Origin: Mesorhizobium sangaii
GTDB taxonomy: Bacteria > Pseudomonadota > Alphaproteobacteria > Rhizobiales > Rhizobiaceae
NCBI RefSeq assembly: GCF_014207355.1
Contig: NZ_JACHEF010000002.1
Location: forward strand, 310,001-374,000
Direction of reading: 5' to 3'
DNA length: 64,000 nucleotides
Part shown: one piece after another, positions 37,010 through 45,296 of the stretch
Layout: each line of letters opens with the position of its first letter
Position numbering within the stretch: the first letter of the stretch is position 1
Position numbers and translations under genes: made by a program
The notes under the pieces: model-generated
The model's input: the letters and a program-made list of their open reading frames with translations, nothing else
Database searches by the model: none
What the model was told of the DNA's origin: nothing

Positions 37010-37885
37010 CTACTCTGCAGGCGATCGCTTGAGACGGATCAGCCCTTCCTGCACAACCGAGGCGATCAGCGTGCCGTCGCGGGCAAACAGCGAGCCGCGC
37101 GTAAAGCCGCGCGACCCCTGTGTCGACGGGCTGTCTTGCGTATAAAGCATCCAGTCGTCGAGCGCATGGCTGCGATGGAACCACATGGCGTGATCGAGGC
37201 TCGCCGCCTGGATATCGCGATCGAAAATGGCGCGGCCATGAGCGAAGGTCGATGTGTCGAGCAGCGTCATGTCGGAAAGATAGGCCAGCACCGCCGCCTG
37301 AGTGGCGCGATCCGCCGGAACCGGACCGGTCGTGCGGATCCAGATGTTCTGCTTCGGCTCCAGCTTTTCGCGGCTGGTGTAGTGCTTCAGCATCACCGGC
37401 TTCATCTCGATCGGCCGGTCTCGCTCCCAGTAGCGCTTGATGCCTTCGGGCACCGCCTCGCCGAACTTGCCCAGCAATTCGCGCTGCGACAGCAATGTGT
37501 CTGGCCCCGGGACGTCCTGCGGCATCGGCACCTGGTGTTCGAGGCCGACCTCATCCTGCTGGAACGAGGCTTCCAGCGAAAAGATCGCCTGGCCGTGCTG
37601 GATCGCCACCACGCGGCGCGTGGTGAAGGACCCGCCGTCGCGGATCCGGTCGACCTCGTAGACGATCGGCACCTTGGTGTCGCCGGGCCGCATGAAATAG
37701 CCGTGCAGCGAATGCACGTGGCGATCGGGGTCGACGGTCCGCTGTGCCGCCACCAGCGCCTGGGCGATGGTCTGTCCGCCGAAGACGCGCTGCCAGTCGA
37801 GCAAGGGGCTGCGACCACGATACAGATTGTGTTCCAGCTTCTCGAGGTCGAGAATGTCGAGAAGCTCGTCCATGGCAGCCGTCAT
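37010..37885 (-). CDS. tesB: Acyl-CoA thioesterase II
   Basis: Hydrolyses medium and long-chain acyl-CoA to free acid. 291 aa, a double hot-dog fold: N-terminal LYRGRSPLLDWQRVFGGQTI followed by VDPDRHVHSLHGYFMRPGD (first hot dog), and C-terminal AAVLAYLSDMTLLDTSTFAH with SLDHAMWFHR containing the Asp of the Asp-Thr-Gln triad. ATG 37885 (MTAAMDELLDILDLEKLE) is chosen over the open upstream frame. It is divergent from the UbiH-type gene across 100 bp. Confidence 0.95.
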   Translation of the reverse strand: MTAAMDELLDILDLEKLEHNLYRGRSPLLDWQRVFGGQTIAQALVAAQRTVDPDRHVHSLHGYFMRPGDTKVPIVYEVDRIRDGGSFTTRRVVAIQHGQAIFSLEASFQQDEVGLEHQVPMPQDVPGPDTLLSQRELLGKFGEAVPEGIKRYWERDRPIEMKPVMLKHYTSREKLEPKQNIWIRTTGPVPADRATQAAVLAYLSDMTLLDTSTFAHGRAIFDRDIQAASLDHAMWFHRSHALDDWMLYTQDSPSTQGSRGFTRGSLFARDGTLIASVVQEGLIRLKRSPAE

Positions 37886-37985
37886 ATTTTCGCACCCTTG
37901 CCGCAGAAGTGTTATGGCGGTTTCCGACAGGACGGACAGGCAGTCAAGGGCGCAAGACCCGGTCGGCGTGCAAGGAGCGAAGAAG

Positions 37986-39263
37986 ATGGAACGCAAGACC
38001 GACGCGAAAACCAGATCAAGCGCGACAACAAGGTCTGGGCTCGACGTTCTGGTCGCTGGCGCCGGCTATGTCGGCTTGGCCAGCGCCGTCTCGCTGAAGC
38101 AGGCGCGTCCGGGCCTCGCCATCGCGCTGGTCGATGCCGCGCCCGCCGGCGCCTGGCAAAGGGATGGCCGCGCTTCGGCCATCGCCGCCGCCGCCTGCCG
38201 GATGCTCGACCAGCTCGGCGTGTGGGCCGAGATCGCGCCGCAGGCCCAGGCGATCACCGAGATGATCATCACCGATTCGCGCACCTCGGATCCGGTGCGT
38301 CCGGTCTTCCTGACCTTCGACGGCGAGGTCGCACCGGGCGAACCCTTTGCGCACATGGTCGCCAACCGGGTGCTGAACGGCGCCTTGCGGGCCAGCGCCG
38401 AGAAACTCGGCATCGACATCATCGAAGGCGTTGCCGTGCAGGGTTTTGAGACCAACGGCGCAGGCATCACCGTGCATCTTGCCGACGGCGCGACGCTGAA
38501 GGCTCGCCTGCTGATTGCCGCCGACGGCGTCAACTCGAAGTTGCGCGACATGGCCGGCATCAAGACGGTGAGGTGGGAATATGGCCAGTCCGGCATCGTC
38601 TGTACGGTAGCGCATGAACGCCCGCACAATGGCCGCGCGGAGGAACATTTCCTGCCGGCCGGCCCGTTTGCCACGCTGCCGCTCAAGCCCGGCGAGGACG
38701 GCACCAACCGTTCGTCGATCGTCTGGGTCGAGCGCACGCCCGATGCCGAGAAGCTGGTTGCCGGTGACGATCTCGTCTTCGAGCACGAACTCGAACAGCG
38801 TTTCAGCCTGAAGCTTGGCGAGATCCGCGTCGCGGACACGCCGCGCGCTTGGCCGCTCGGCCTGACCATCGCGCGTGCCTTCGTCGCGCCGCGCATAGCG
38901 CTCGCCGGGGATGCCGCCCATGGCATCCACCCGATCGCCGGCCAAGGCCTCAATCTCGGCTTCAAGGATGTCGCCGCTCTGGCCGAAGTGATCGTCGAGG
39001 CCGACCGCCTCGGCCAGGACATCGGCGCGCTCGACGTGCTCGAACGCTACCAGCAGTGGCGTCGCTTCGACACCGTGCAGATGGGCATCACCACGGACGT
39101 GCTGAACCGGCTGTTTTCCAACGACATCGGCCCGCTGCGCACTGTCCGTGATATCGGGCTCGGTCTGGTCGAGCGCATGCCGCGCCTGAAGGAGTTTTTT
39201 ATCCGTCAGGCGTCTGGACTGTCCACCAGCACGCCAAGACTGCTGAAAGGCGAGGCGATCTGA
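37986..39263 (+). CDS. UbiH/UbiF/VisC-type FAD-dependent ubiquinone biosynthesis hydroxylase
   Basis: 425 aa class A flavoprotein monooxygenase. FAD fingerprint VLVAGAGYVGLASAVSLKQA near 22, the central RLLIAADGVNSKLRDMAGI (DG motif), and GDAAHGIHPIAGQGLNLGFK near 310. Family members hydroxylate the ubiquinone ring; which carbon is modified (UbiH, UbiF, UbiL) cannot be read from motifs alone. AAGGAG lies 8 bases before the ATG at 37986. Its 3' end is followed by an inverted-repeat element at 39278. Confidence 0.9.
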   Translation: MERKTDAKTRSSATTRSGLDVLVAGAGYVGLASAVSLKQARPGLAIALVDAAPAGAWQRDGRASAIAAAACRMLDQLGVWAEIAPQAQAITEMIITDSRTSDPVRPVFLTFDGEVAPGEPFAHMVANRVLNGALRASAEKLGIDIIEGVAVQGFETNGAGITVHLADGATLKARLLIAADGVNSKLRDMAGIKTVRWEYGQSGIVCTVAHERPHNGRAEEHFLPAGPFATLPLKPGEDGTNRSSIVWVERTPDAEKLVAGDDLVFEHELEQRFSLKLGEIRVADTPRAWPLGLTIARAFVAPRIALAGDAAHGIHPIAGQGLNLGFKDVAALAEVIVEADRLGQDIGALDVLERYQQWRRFDTVQMGITTDVLNRLFSNDIGPLRTVRDIGLGLVERMPRLKEFFIRQASGLSTSTPRLLKGEAI

Positions 39264-39277
39264 CACGACGTACCAGC

Positions 39278-39326
39278 GTGTGTTCAGGTTCAGGTCAGGC
39301 CGACCCTCATCTGAACGTCAGCACAC
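39278..39326. repeat. Short inverted-repeat element related to 48622 element
   Basis: Imperfect arms GTGTGTTCAGGTTCAG and CTGAACGTCAGCACAC flank a short centre that starts with GTCAGGCCGA. The words TTCAGGTCAGGCCGA also occur at the left end of the 144-bp element at 48622, so this looks like an internally deleted relative. It fills the gap between two convergent genes and touches the stop at 39327. Confidence 0.55.
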
Positions 39327-39854
39327 CTAATTGACTTCGAAGCCGAGCTTCTGCCGCAGCCGCAATATGCGCTGGTCGGCGATCTCAAGGCGTTTCTCAC
39401 CGCCTTGCGCGGCCCGGTTGATCATCTGCAGCAGATCGTTTCGCTCGGCCACATCGAGCCGTTCGCGCAGGAACGGCGCCAGCTTGTCGATGACGATCGT
39501 GGCGTCGTCGATCTGTGACGCGGCCCACTTGGCGTAGATCACCGCCTCGTCGGTCTTCTTCTTGTCGGCGATCTCGGAAATCACCGCGCGAATGACAGCC
39601 TCGCGTTTCGGCAGCACGGGCCCATCCTCGGAAACGATGGCGGTGATCAGCGTCGCCGCCGCCACCACCGGATCGTCGATCGCTGTCAGCGGCGACAGGG
39701 CCGCCTGCTTGCGCAGTTTCTTGCGGCGCACGGAGCCCTGGACCCGACCGATGACATCGGCAACGTCACGCGCCGCCTCGTTCATCGCCTTCATCCGGTA
39801 CCACCAGAACGCCGCCGCGCCCAACGCGCCAAGGATAGCAATCAGGAAAGGCAT
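39327..39854 (-). CDS. Hypothetical TerB-like membrane-anchored protein
   Basis: 175 aa. One N-terminal membrane helix (FLIAILGALGAAAFWWYRM) is followed by a helical soluble domain with VVAAATLITAIVSEDGPVLP and KREAVIRAVISEIADKKKTD, reminiscent of DjlA/TerB-type helices but too divergent to be sure. ATG at 39854 is favoured because residues upstream are not conserved-looking. It is convergent with the UbiH-type gene and precedes the YCII gene operon on the same strand. Confidence 0.7.
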   Translation of the reverse strand: MPFLIAILGALGAAAFWWYRMKAMNEAARDVADVIGRVQGSVRRKKLRKQAALSPLTAIDDPVVAAATLITAIVSEDGPVLPKREAVIRAVISEIADKKKTDEAVIYAKWAASQIDDATIVIDKLAPFLRERLDVAERNDLLQMINRAAQGGEKRLEIADQRILRLRQKLGFEVN

Positions 39855-39989
39855 GCCGAATCCCCCAAAATCCCGGCGACGATAGGAGAACTCCTGCCTT
39901 GCTTCAACGCGCAAAAATTGCGCACGAAATGAAACCACGTTTGCTCAACCGAACGTCCCGATCCAAATGGCCGCAACGCATGGCAGGCA

Positions 39990-40346
39990 TCATGACCCCG
40001 GTATGTCGTAGATGGCGCGGACCTCGATCCTGCCGAGTTCGGCCAACGGAATGCCCGCGGCAATGTCCAGCGCCTCGTCGAGATCCTTTGCCTCGACCAT
40101 CACGAAGCCGAGCAACTGCTCCTTGGTTTCAGTGAAGGGCCCATCGGTGACCAGCCGCTTGCCCTGGCGCCGGCGCACGGTTTTGGCTGACGTCACCGAT
40201 TGCAGCGCCTCGGCGACGATCAGCAAGCCTTTCTCCTCAAGCGATCGGTCATAGGCCAGCGAATCGGCGTTGAGCTTGGCCGACCCTGCCGGGGTCAGCG
40301 CATGAAGATCCTTTTCCTCGCCATAGACCAGGCAGACATATTTCAT
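39990..40346 (-). CDS. YCII/DGPF-domain protein
   Basis: 118 aa. YCII-related fold with the hallmark LVTDGPFTETKEQLLGFVMV (DGPF motif) near 68, N-terminal KYVCLVYGEEKDLHAL and the C-terminal IPLAELGRIEVRAI. DGPF proteins often accompany ECF sigma factors, but none is present here. The ATG at 40346 overlaps the stop of the upstream small membrane protein (ATGA), and AAGGGAG lies within that gene. Confidence 0.88.
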   Translation of the reverse strand: MKYVCLVYGEEKDLHALTPAGSAKLNADSLAYDRSLEEKGLLIVAEALQSVTSAKTVRRRQGKRLVTDGPFTETKEQLLGFVMVEAKDLDEALDIAAGIPLAELGRIEVRAIYDIPGS

Positions 40347-40558
40347 TTCGAGCTCCCTTGCTGTGTCGAGGCGACGAGCGTGTCGGCCCGGTCCTTGCCC
40401 GCCGCCGCATGGTCGAGAATGCACACCGCAACCCCGATGATGGCAACCGCCGCCAGAAACCGGCCGAACGCCGGCGCGGGCTGGTGCATCCAGTCGGCCT
40501 CCCGTCCGCCGGCTCCGTGGCCGGCCTTCTTCCAATGCGCACAAAACAGCATATCCAT
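40343..40558 (-). CDS. Small single-span membrane protein
   Basis: 71 aa, not recognised. A basic, His/Trp-containing N-terminus (FCAHWKKAGHGAGGREADWM) precedes one helix (FGRFLAAVAIIGVAVCIL), then a charged tail. GGAGG is 5 bases before the ATG at 40558, and the stop overlaps the YCII gene start, which supports translation. It is divergent from the OsmC gene over 244 bp. Confidence 0.6.
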   Translation of the reverse strand: MDMLFCAHWKKAGHGAGGREADWMHQPAPAFGRFLAAVAIIGVAVCILDHAAAGKDRADTLVASTQQGSSK

Positions 40559-40802
40559 GCGATCCTCCATCCGGCCATCACTTGCGTGGCCGCCCGCAGG
40601 ACGGGCGAGGCGGATCGAAGTCGACATTTTTGCACGCGCATTTTTCAAAAAAAGAATCGAAGCCACCGCCGTCGTGGTCCAAAGAGCGCAGTGGCCTTCG
40701 CGTCTGCGCGCGCTATAGTTGACCGGACGCCGGCCCCAACCCCGATCGCAAGCCCGGCAACCCGCGCCACGACAACCCACCACGACAACCAAGGAGGAAT
40801 TC

Positions 40803-41228
40803 ATGGACCGCACCGCAAACGCCGTCTGGAAAGGCAATCTGAAGGAGGGCAAGGGCACGCTCGATACGCAGAGCGGGACCCTGAAGGGCACGCCCTATTC
40901 GTTCAAGGCGCGCTTCGAGGACGAGAGCGGCAAATCCGGCACCAATCCGGAAGAGCTGATCGCCGCGGCACACGCCGGCTGCTACGCCATGCAGTTTTCG
41001 CATTTCCTGGCCGAAAACGGCACGCCCGCCGCCGAACTCGACGCCAAGGCGGTGGTGACGCTGGTTCCCGGCACCGGCATCACCGGCAGCGCCCTTACCG
41101 TGGTCGGCAAGGTGCCGGGCATCGATGCGGCCAAGTTCAAGGAGCTGGCCGAGAAGGCCAAGGCCGAATGCCCGGTCTCCAAGGCACTCGGCGCCATAAA
41201 AGTGTCGCTAGACGCCAGGCTTGGGTGA
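40803..41228 (+). CDS. OsmC-family peroxiredoxin
   Basis: 141 aa Ohr/OsmC fold, OsmC branch. N-terminal AVWKGNLKEGKGTLDTQSG, the first reactive Cys in AAAHAGCYAMQFSHFLAEN near 60 and the second in AKAECPVSKALGAIKVSLD near 125. Such proteins reduce organic hydroperoxides using dihydrolipoamide. AAGGAGGAATTC precedes the ATG. A terminator at 41248 follows. With ohr at 57268 it is one of two OsmC-superfamily genes in the window, and the only intact one. Confidence 0.92.
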   Translation: MDRTANAVWKGNLKEGKGTLDTQSGTLKGTPYSFKARFEDESGKSGTNPEELIAAAHAGCYAMQFSHFLAENGTPAAELDAKAVVTLVPGTGITGSALTVVGKVPGIDAAKFKELAEKAKAECPVSKALGAIKVSLDARLG

Positions 41229-41247
41229 GAGCTCGGGTTCGATACAG

Positions 41248-41274
41248 AAACGCCGGCTCAAGGGCCGGCGTTTT
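41248..41274 (+). terminator. Terminator after osmC-like gene
   Basis: Stem AAACGCCGGC / GCCGGCGTTT with a 6-base loop, followed by TTGCATTTT. It lies 19 bp after the OsmC stop. Confidence 0.75.
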
Positions 41275-41316
41275 GCATTTTGTAGAAGCATCTTTCGCAA
41301 CGCCGGCGCCGGGTCA

Positions 41317-41467
41317 CCCCCCTCTGCCCTACCGGGCATCTCCCCCTCATGAGGGGGAGATTGGCAGCTTTGCCGTCCTGCCTCATTCAGCGTCGGAGAT
41401 TGGCGAAAGTCGAGGTGACGTCCAATCTCCCCCAAGAGGGGGAGATGTCCGGCAGGACAGAGGGGGG
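41317..41467. repeat. Palindromic element type D, copy 1 (about 150 bp)
   Basis: The left end CCCCCCTCTGCCCTACCGGG and right end TCCGGCAGGACAGAGGGGGG are inverted repeats. Each arm contains its own hairpin (ATCTCCCCCTC...GAGGGGGAGAT). The centre reads GGCAGC...CGTCGGAGATTGGCGAAAG. Two more copies lie at 42168 and 55591. No coding capacity; probably a MITE-like or attenuator repeat. This copy lies between the OsmC gene and yceH. Confidence 0.85.
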
Positions 41468-41496
41468 CGCTGTCCCGCCAGCGTCTCGAATGATTG

Positions 41497-42132
41497 TTAG
41501 CGGCCTTCGCCGGTCAGCGCCTCGATGAGGGCGCGCAGCCTCGCAACTTCTGCCTCGAGGGCGCTGACGCGTTCCTCGAGAGCTGAAGTGCCCGACGGCG
41601 CCTGGTGCACGGCGACGGCCGCGATCTGCACCGCGCCGCTCAGCAGATGCATAAAACGCTCCTCGCGCTGGCCGGGGCCACGCTCGATCAGAACCACCAG
41701 CGGCGGCCTGCGGCCGATCAGCAGATCGAGGTCGGTGCGGAGCGCCTCGATCGACGAAAACCGCGCCATGCGCTCGGCTCGCGCCAGCAATTCATGCGCC
41801 GTCTGCGCGCCGCGCAACAGCATCAGGCCGATCAGCGCGATCTGCGCCGAGGTGAGCGAAAAGCGCTGCGCCACCTGATGCTCGTAGCGCTCGACGCGCG
41901 AGGCGAAGACCTGCCGGACCAGGCCCTTCTGCTCCAACTGGCTCAGCGCCCGCCTGACCTCGACAAGTTCGACCGCCATCACCGGCTCGCGCGCCGTCTT
42001 CTGGTTGGCCGCGGCATGCGCGCCGTTGAGCGTCAGCGGATAGACATCCGGCGTCAGCTCCTTCTTCTCGATCAGGCAGCCGAGCACGCGCGCCTCGACA
42101 GGGGAGAGAATGGGAAGGTCGGTATCTGTCAT
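41497..42132 (-). CDS. YceH family protein (DUF480)
   Basis: 211 aa, two winged-helix domains of the YceH/DUF480 family: LSPVEARVLGCLIEKKELTP with PDVYPLTLNGAHAAANQKTA, then LSQLEQKGLVRQVFASRVER and the second repeat from SLTSAQIALIGLMLLRGAQT. A C-terminal coiled coil (LEERVSALEAEVARLRALIE) ends it. Function unknown, likely DNA-binding. ATG at 42132; the open frame upstream runs into repeat copy 2. The gene is bracketed by two copies of repeat D. Confidence 0.9.
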   Translation of the reverse strand: MTDTDLPILSPVEARVLGCLIEKKELTPDVYPLTLNGAHAAANQKTAREPVMAVELVEVRRALSQLEQKGLVRQVFASRVERYEHQVAQRFSLTSAQIALIGLMLLRGAQTAHELLARAERMARFSSIEALRTDLDLLIGRRPPLVVLIERGPGQREERFMHLLSGAVQIAAVAVHQAPSGTSALEERVSALEAEVARLRALIEALTGEGR

Positions 42133-42167
42133 GGCGTCGCTATCCTTCTGAGGCCGGCGGGACAGCA

Positions 42168-42321
42168 CCCCCTCTGTCCTGCCGGACATCTCCCCCGCAA
42201 GGGGGAGATCGGCAGCTTTAGCGCGGTCAGACCATTCTCGCAAAGTTGGAAATTAGCGAAAGCCGGGATGACGGCCAATCTCCCCCCTTGCGGGGAAGAT
42301 GTCCGGCAGGACAGAGGGGGG
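42168..42321. repeat. Palindromic element type D, copy 2
   Basis: 154 bp with ends CCCCCTCTGTCCTGCCGGAC and GTCCGGCAGGACAGAGGGGG, which are perfect inverted repeats over the outer 20 bases, and internal hairpins (ATCTCCCCC...GGGGGAGAT). It sits between the yceH start and the sdhB stop, so it could act as a terminator or attenuator for the sdhB transcript. Confidence 0.88.
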
Positions 42322-42362
42322 TGGGAAGGATCGCAACGGCTGAGGTGATTTCCCCACTAAAA

Positions 42363-43142
42363 CTACACCCTTCTCTCCACCATCATCTTCTTGATCTCGG
42401 CGATCGCCTTGGCCGGGTTGAGGCCCTTGGGGCAGGTCTGCGCGCAGTTCATGATGGTGTGGCAGCGATAGAGCCGGAACGGGTCTTCGAGATTGTCGAG
42501 CCGCTCGCCCTGGGCTTCGTCACGGGAATCGATCAGCCAGCGATAGGCCTGCAGCAGCGTTGCCGGGCCGAGATAGCGGTCGCCGTTCCACCAGTAGCTC
42601 GGGCAGGAGGTCGAGCAGCAGGCGCACAGGATGCACTCGTAGAGGCCATCCAGCTTCTCACGCTCCTCGTGGCTCTGCAGCCATTCCTTGGCCGGCTCCG
42701 GCGATACCGTCTTCAGCCACGGCTGGATCGAGGCGTGCTGGGCATAGAAATTGGTGAGGTCGGGCACCAGGTCCTTGACCACTTGCATATGCGGCAGTGG
42801 GTATACCTTGACGGCGCCGGAAATGTCGTCGCAGCCTTTGGTGCAGGCGAGTGTGTTGGAGCCGTCGATGTTCATGGCACAGGAGCCGCAGATGCCCTCG
42901 CGGCAAGAGCGGCGCAAGGTCAGCGTCGGATCGATCTTGTTCTTGATCCAGAGCAGTGCGTCGAGCACCATCGGCCCGCAATCGTCCATGTCGACGAAAT
43001 AGCTGTCGATGCGCGGGTTCTCGTCATCGTCCGGCGACCAGCGGTAGATGCGGTACTCGCGCAGATTGGTGGCGCCTTCCGGCTTCGGCCAGGTCTTGCC
43101 CTGCTGGACCTTCGAGTTCTTGGGGAGCGTAAGTTCGACCAT
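42363..43142 (-). CDS. sdhB: Succinate dehydrogenase iron-sulfur subunit
   Basis: 259 aa, the electron-transfer subunit of respiratory complex II. The 2Fe-2S domain has [20 protein letters not shown] near 80; the 4Fe-4S and 3Fe-4S ligands lie in [20 protein letters not shown] and [22 protein letters not shown] at 43142 with AGGCAC upstream. It does not follow sdhA directly: a sulfatase-fold gene, relics and a DUF3052 gene lie between. The first codons have a decayed duplicate at 45231-45296. It may now need its own promoter in the 97-bp gap upstream. Confidence 0.97.
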   Translation of the reverse strand: MVELTLPKNSKVQQGKTWPKPEGATNLREYRIYRWSPDDDENPRIDSYFVDMDDCGPMVLDALLWIKNKIDPTLTLRRSCREGICGSCAMNIDGSNTLACTKGCDDISGAVKVYPLPHMQVVKDLVPDLTNFYAQHASIQPWLKTVSPEPAKEWLQSHEEREKLDGLYECILCACCSTSCPSYWWNGDRYLGPATLLQAYRWLIDSRDEAQGERLDNLEDPFRLYRCHTIMNCAQTCPKGLNPAKAIAEIKKMMVERRV

Positions 43143-43239
43143 TGGCGTGCCTCTGAACGTGACCTTTTAATCGGCTTCTGGGTGCCAAATCAAGGCGCTA
43201 TCTGGCATCGAACACTTGCCGCCGGTGTGCACCCTGGCA

Positions 43240-44880
43240 TTAATGCGGCTCAGCCTCGGACGCCGCGGCCGTCCGTGCCGGTTTCAGCTGCCAGAATGAT
43301 CTGACGAGCACATCCTCGGCATGGATCGCGTCATCGAACTGGCCCTGTCCAAGTGCCTGGACCAGCGTCGGTCGATCCCCAAGCAGCGAAACGCCAAGGG
43401 CAGCCTGGTCATTTGGGAGCGGCACGCCTAGCGCCTCCAGAATGGAGGGAAATACGTCAATCGTGCCCGAAAGCCCGGTATACGCCTTGGAGGGAATGCC
43501 ATCGCCCGACAGGGAGAAAAAATTGCGCCGTTTAAACGTGTTCAGGCGATCCGTCACCGTGCTCGGCGCGCTGAGGTGGTCACTTTGCAACGCCACAACG
43601 GTGTTCCTCATCAGACCTTCGGCCTCGGCTTTGTGGATGAAGTCTGCGACCAGCATGTTGGTGCATTTCACGGCATGGAGAATATTGGGGGCTTGTGGGG
43701 AAAGTCCTGTCTTGCCGATACATTTGTCAGTCAGGTAGCCATCCGGCGCATGCCCACCACTGACGGCGATCGTCAGCGAGACCGGTTTGCCGTCTCGGTT
43801 CGCGCGCCGCAAAACGTCGAAGCTCATGTCCAGAACCTGGGCGTCATCGGCGCCAAAAGAGCTGCCACGCCCACCGACGGCGGCCACCACTTCGGATCCC
43901 CCAAACAGCGATGAATAGCCATGGGTGGAATAGAATTCTCCCTGACCGGTGAAGCCGAGCGGCCAACCGGAAATGAAGTTCTGCTGATAGCCTCGCGCCT
44001 TCAGAACATCGCCCAGGCAGGTCAGGCCTGGCAGGAATTGCGAATTCTCCTCCATGTACTGGCGCGTTGTGAAATACGTTATTAGCAGCGGCGTTCCACA
44101 GTTGGCGGCGACCATCCCGGAGATGGAGTTGTTGGTGTAGGCAAGTTGCACCATGTTGGTCGCCGAAACGCCACGCCTGTCGAATTCGCGCAGCGGGCCC
44201 GTGACGTCGCCGAACTCCGCCTCGTTCATGTAGGTGCGCTCGGCACTCTCGATGAAAATATGAATGAGGTTCCTTGGCGCGACGGTCTCCGACGCTGTTC
44301 CGGCCGGTTTTGTCAAAGAGGTGATATCGACGAACCGCTTGGACAGGAAATCATGCAGCGGGTTGAGATGGATCGCAGCCGCGATCGGGCGCGTCAGCAT
44401 CGGGTTTGCCGCCAGGAAGAACGCCATCAAGGCAACGTCCAATCTTCGTGTCAGCGTGCCGCGCGCCTTCAGTGCGCCAAGGCCGAAAAGAACGACCAAA
44501 ATGACCAGTATCGTGCTTCCCGTATTCACCAGACATTCGAGAACGACACCGGGCGTGAGAACTCCGGCGTCGACATGCATGAACATCGCGCCCCAATCGA
44601 AATAGCCGAAAACACTTTCGACGTAGACATAGAAAAGGAAGAGAAAACAAGGAATAAGCGACAAGTAGGCGCTGAACCACCTGCTTGTTGGCTGATCCGT
44701 CCTGACCCCTTGGAGGCGATCCAGCAAGAGAAGCGAGCACAGAGCGCCCAGGCCAAGGACCGCCAGCAGCCTTTTCTCCTGAAGATAAACCAGCGACACG
44801 AGCCAGGTGAGCGACCCCACTGTCGCGACGCTGACCAATGATCCAATTGGCCAGCAACGAATAGCATGAAATCCGCGCAT
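43240..44880 (-). CDS. Membrane sulfatase/phosphoglycerol-transferase-like protein
   Basis: 546 aa. Five or so N-terminal membrane helices (to about 160) are followed by a sulfatase/alkaline-phosphatase-fold domain with NLIHIFIESAERTYMNEAEF (metal site region), the AYTNNSISGMVAANCGTPLL nucleophile region, ISGWPLGFTGQGEFYSTHGY, and VALQSDHLSAPSTVTDRL with metal-ligand Asp-His. It resembles the LtaS/MdoB group that transfers phosphoglycerol to envelope glycans; in rhizobia a cyclic-glucan substrate is plausible but unproven. ATG at 44880; an in-frame GTG three codons earlier is possible. Its surroundings look less GC-rich than the sdh genes, suggesting acquisition. Confidence 0.8.
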   Translation of the reverse strand: MRGFHAIRCWPIGSLVSVATVGSLTWLVSLVYLQEKRLLAVLGLGALCSLLLLDRLQGVRTDQPTSRWFSAYLSLIPCFLFLFYVYVESVFGYFDWGAMFMHVDAGVLTPGVVLECLVNTGSTILVILVVLFGLGALKARGTLTRRLDVALMAFFLAANPMLTRPIAAAIHLNPLHDFLSKRFVDITSLTKPAGTASETVAPRNLIHIFIESAERTYMNEAEFGDVTGPLREFDRRGVSATNMVQLAYTNNSISGMVAANCGTPLLITYFTTRQYMEENSQFLPGLTCLGDVLKARGYQQNFISGWPLGFTGQGEFYSTHGYSSLFGGSEVVAAVGGRGSSFGADDAQVLDMSFDVLRRANRDGKPVSLTIAVSGGHAPDGYLTDKCIGKTGLSPQAPNILHAVKCTNMLVADFIHKAEAEGLMRNTVVALQSDHLSAPSTVTDRLNTFKRRNFFSLSGDGIPSKAYTGLSGTIDVFPSILEALGVPLPNDQAALGVSLLGDRPTLVQALGQGQFDDAIHAEDVLVRSFWQLKPARTAAASEAEPH

Positions 44881-45000
44881 ACTTCGCACTCGATCGACGA
44901 TTTCCGAAGTGGATATCGAGAATCACTTAAAGCTATACTAAGGCAATGCTGATGAGTGCAAATATCAAACGGCCAGTTACTTTCGAGATCGCTAATATAC

Positions 45001-45079
45001 GTCGCTCAAAAGTGACCTCGGTTTTGGGCGAACGGCGTGCATGAGCGGTTCGACGTTTCCGTGAAACGGTGAACCGCTC
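45001..45079. repeat. Two adjacent short intergenic repeats
   Basis: GTCGCTCAAAAGTGACCTCG with GTTTTGGGCGAACGG (45001-45042) belongs to the same family as the tandem pair at 60838. Next, GAGCGGTTC...GAACCGCTC (45043-45079) encloses a nested GTTTC/GAAAC hairpin and shares words with the repeat at 30503. They sit directly downstream of the DUF3052 relic and upstream of the sulfatase-like gene. Confidence 0.6.
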
Positions 45080-45230
45080 TAAGCGCATTGTTGTGAGAGA
45101 TGGACGGCCTCGTATTTCAGGCGAGCGCCGAAATTCTCGATCAGACGGGCCAGCCGGTCGATCTGTGCAAAGTCGACAGCGCCAGCCATATCGCAGAGGT
45201 CATCGAAAAGCGCGATAGAGACCGTGCGCC
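45079..45230 (-). pseudogene. DUF3052-like gene fragment
   Basis: On the minus strand this reads TVSIALFDDLCDMAGAVDFA then QIDRLARLIENFGARLKYEA, ending in a TAG at 45079-45081. It aligns with residues 25 to 70 of the intact DUF3052 protein encoded just upstream (TAAFIALPSELDELADAVAF, NVDRLADWSDIAGTTQKYDA). No start codon and no N-terminal or full C-terminal region remain, so it is a relic of a second, diverged copy, fused behind the sdhB relic. Confidence 0.75.
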
Positions 45231-45296
45231 ATCCGGCTTCGGTCAGGTTTTGCCTTGCTGGATCTTCGAATTCTTGGGGAGCGTCAGTTCAACCGT
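45231..45296 (-). pseudogene. sdhB 5'-end relic
   Basis: Minus-strand translation gives [16 protein letters not shown], a stop, then PKPDG. The intact SdhB starts [20 protein letters not shown]. The start codon has become ACG and the Trp codon TGA. Nucleotide identity to 43075-43142 is high over about 65 bases. The relic touches the stop of the DUF3052 gene exactly where a functional sdhB would begin (TAATG-type overlap), marking the ancestral sdhB position. Confidence 0.88.

Noticed and set aside
41317-41467. Insertion sequence
   Set aside because: No transposase frame in or near the roughly 150-bp palindromic elements; non-autonomous repeat is the most that can be said.
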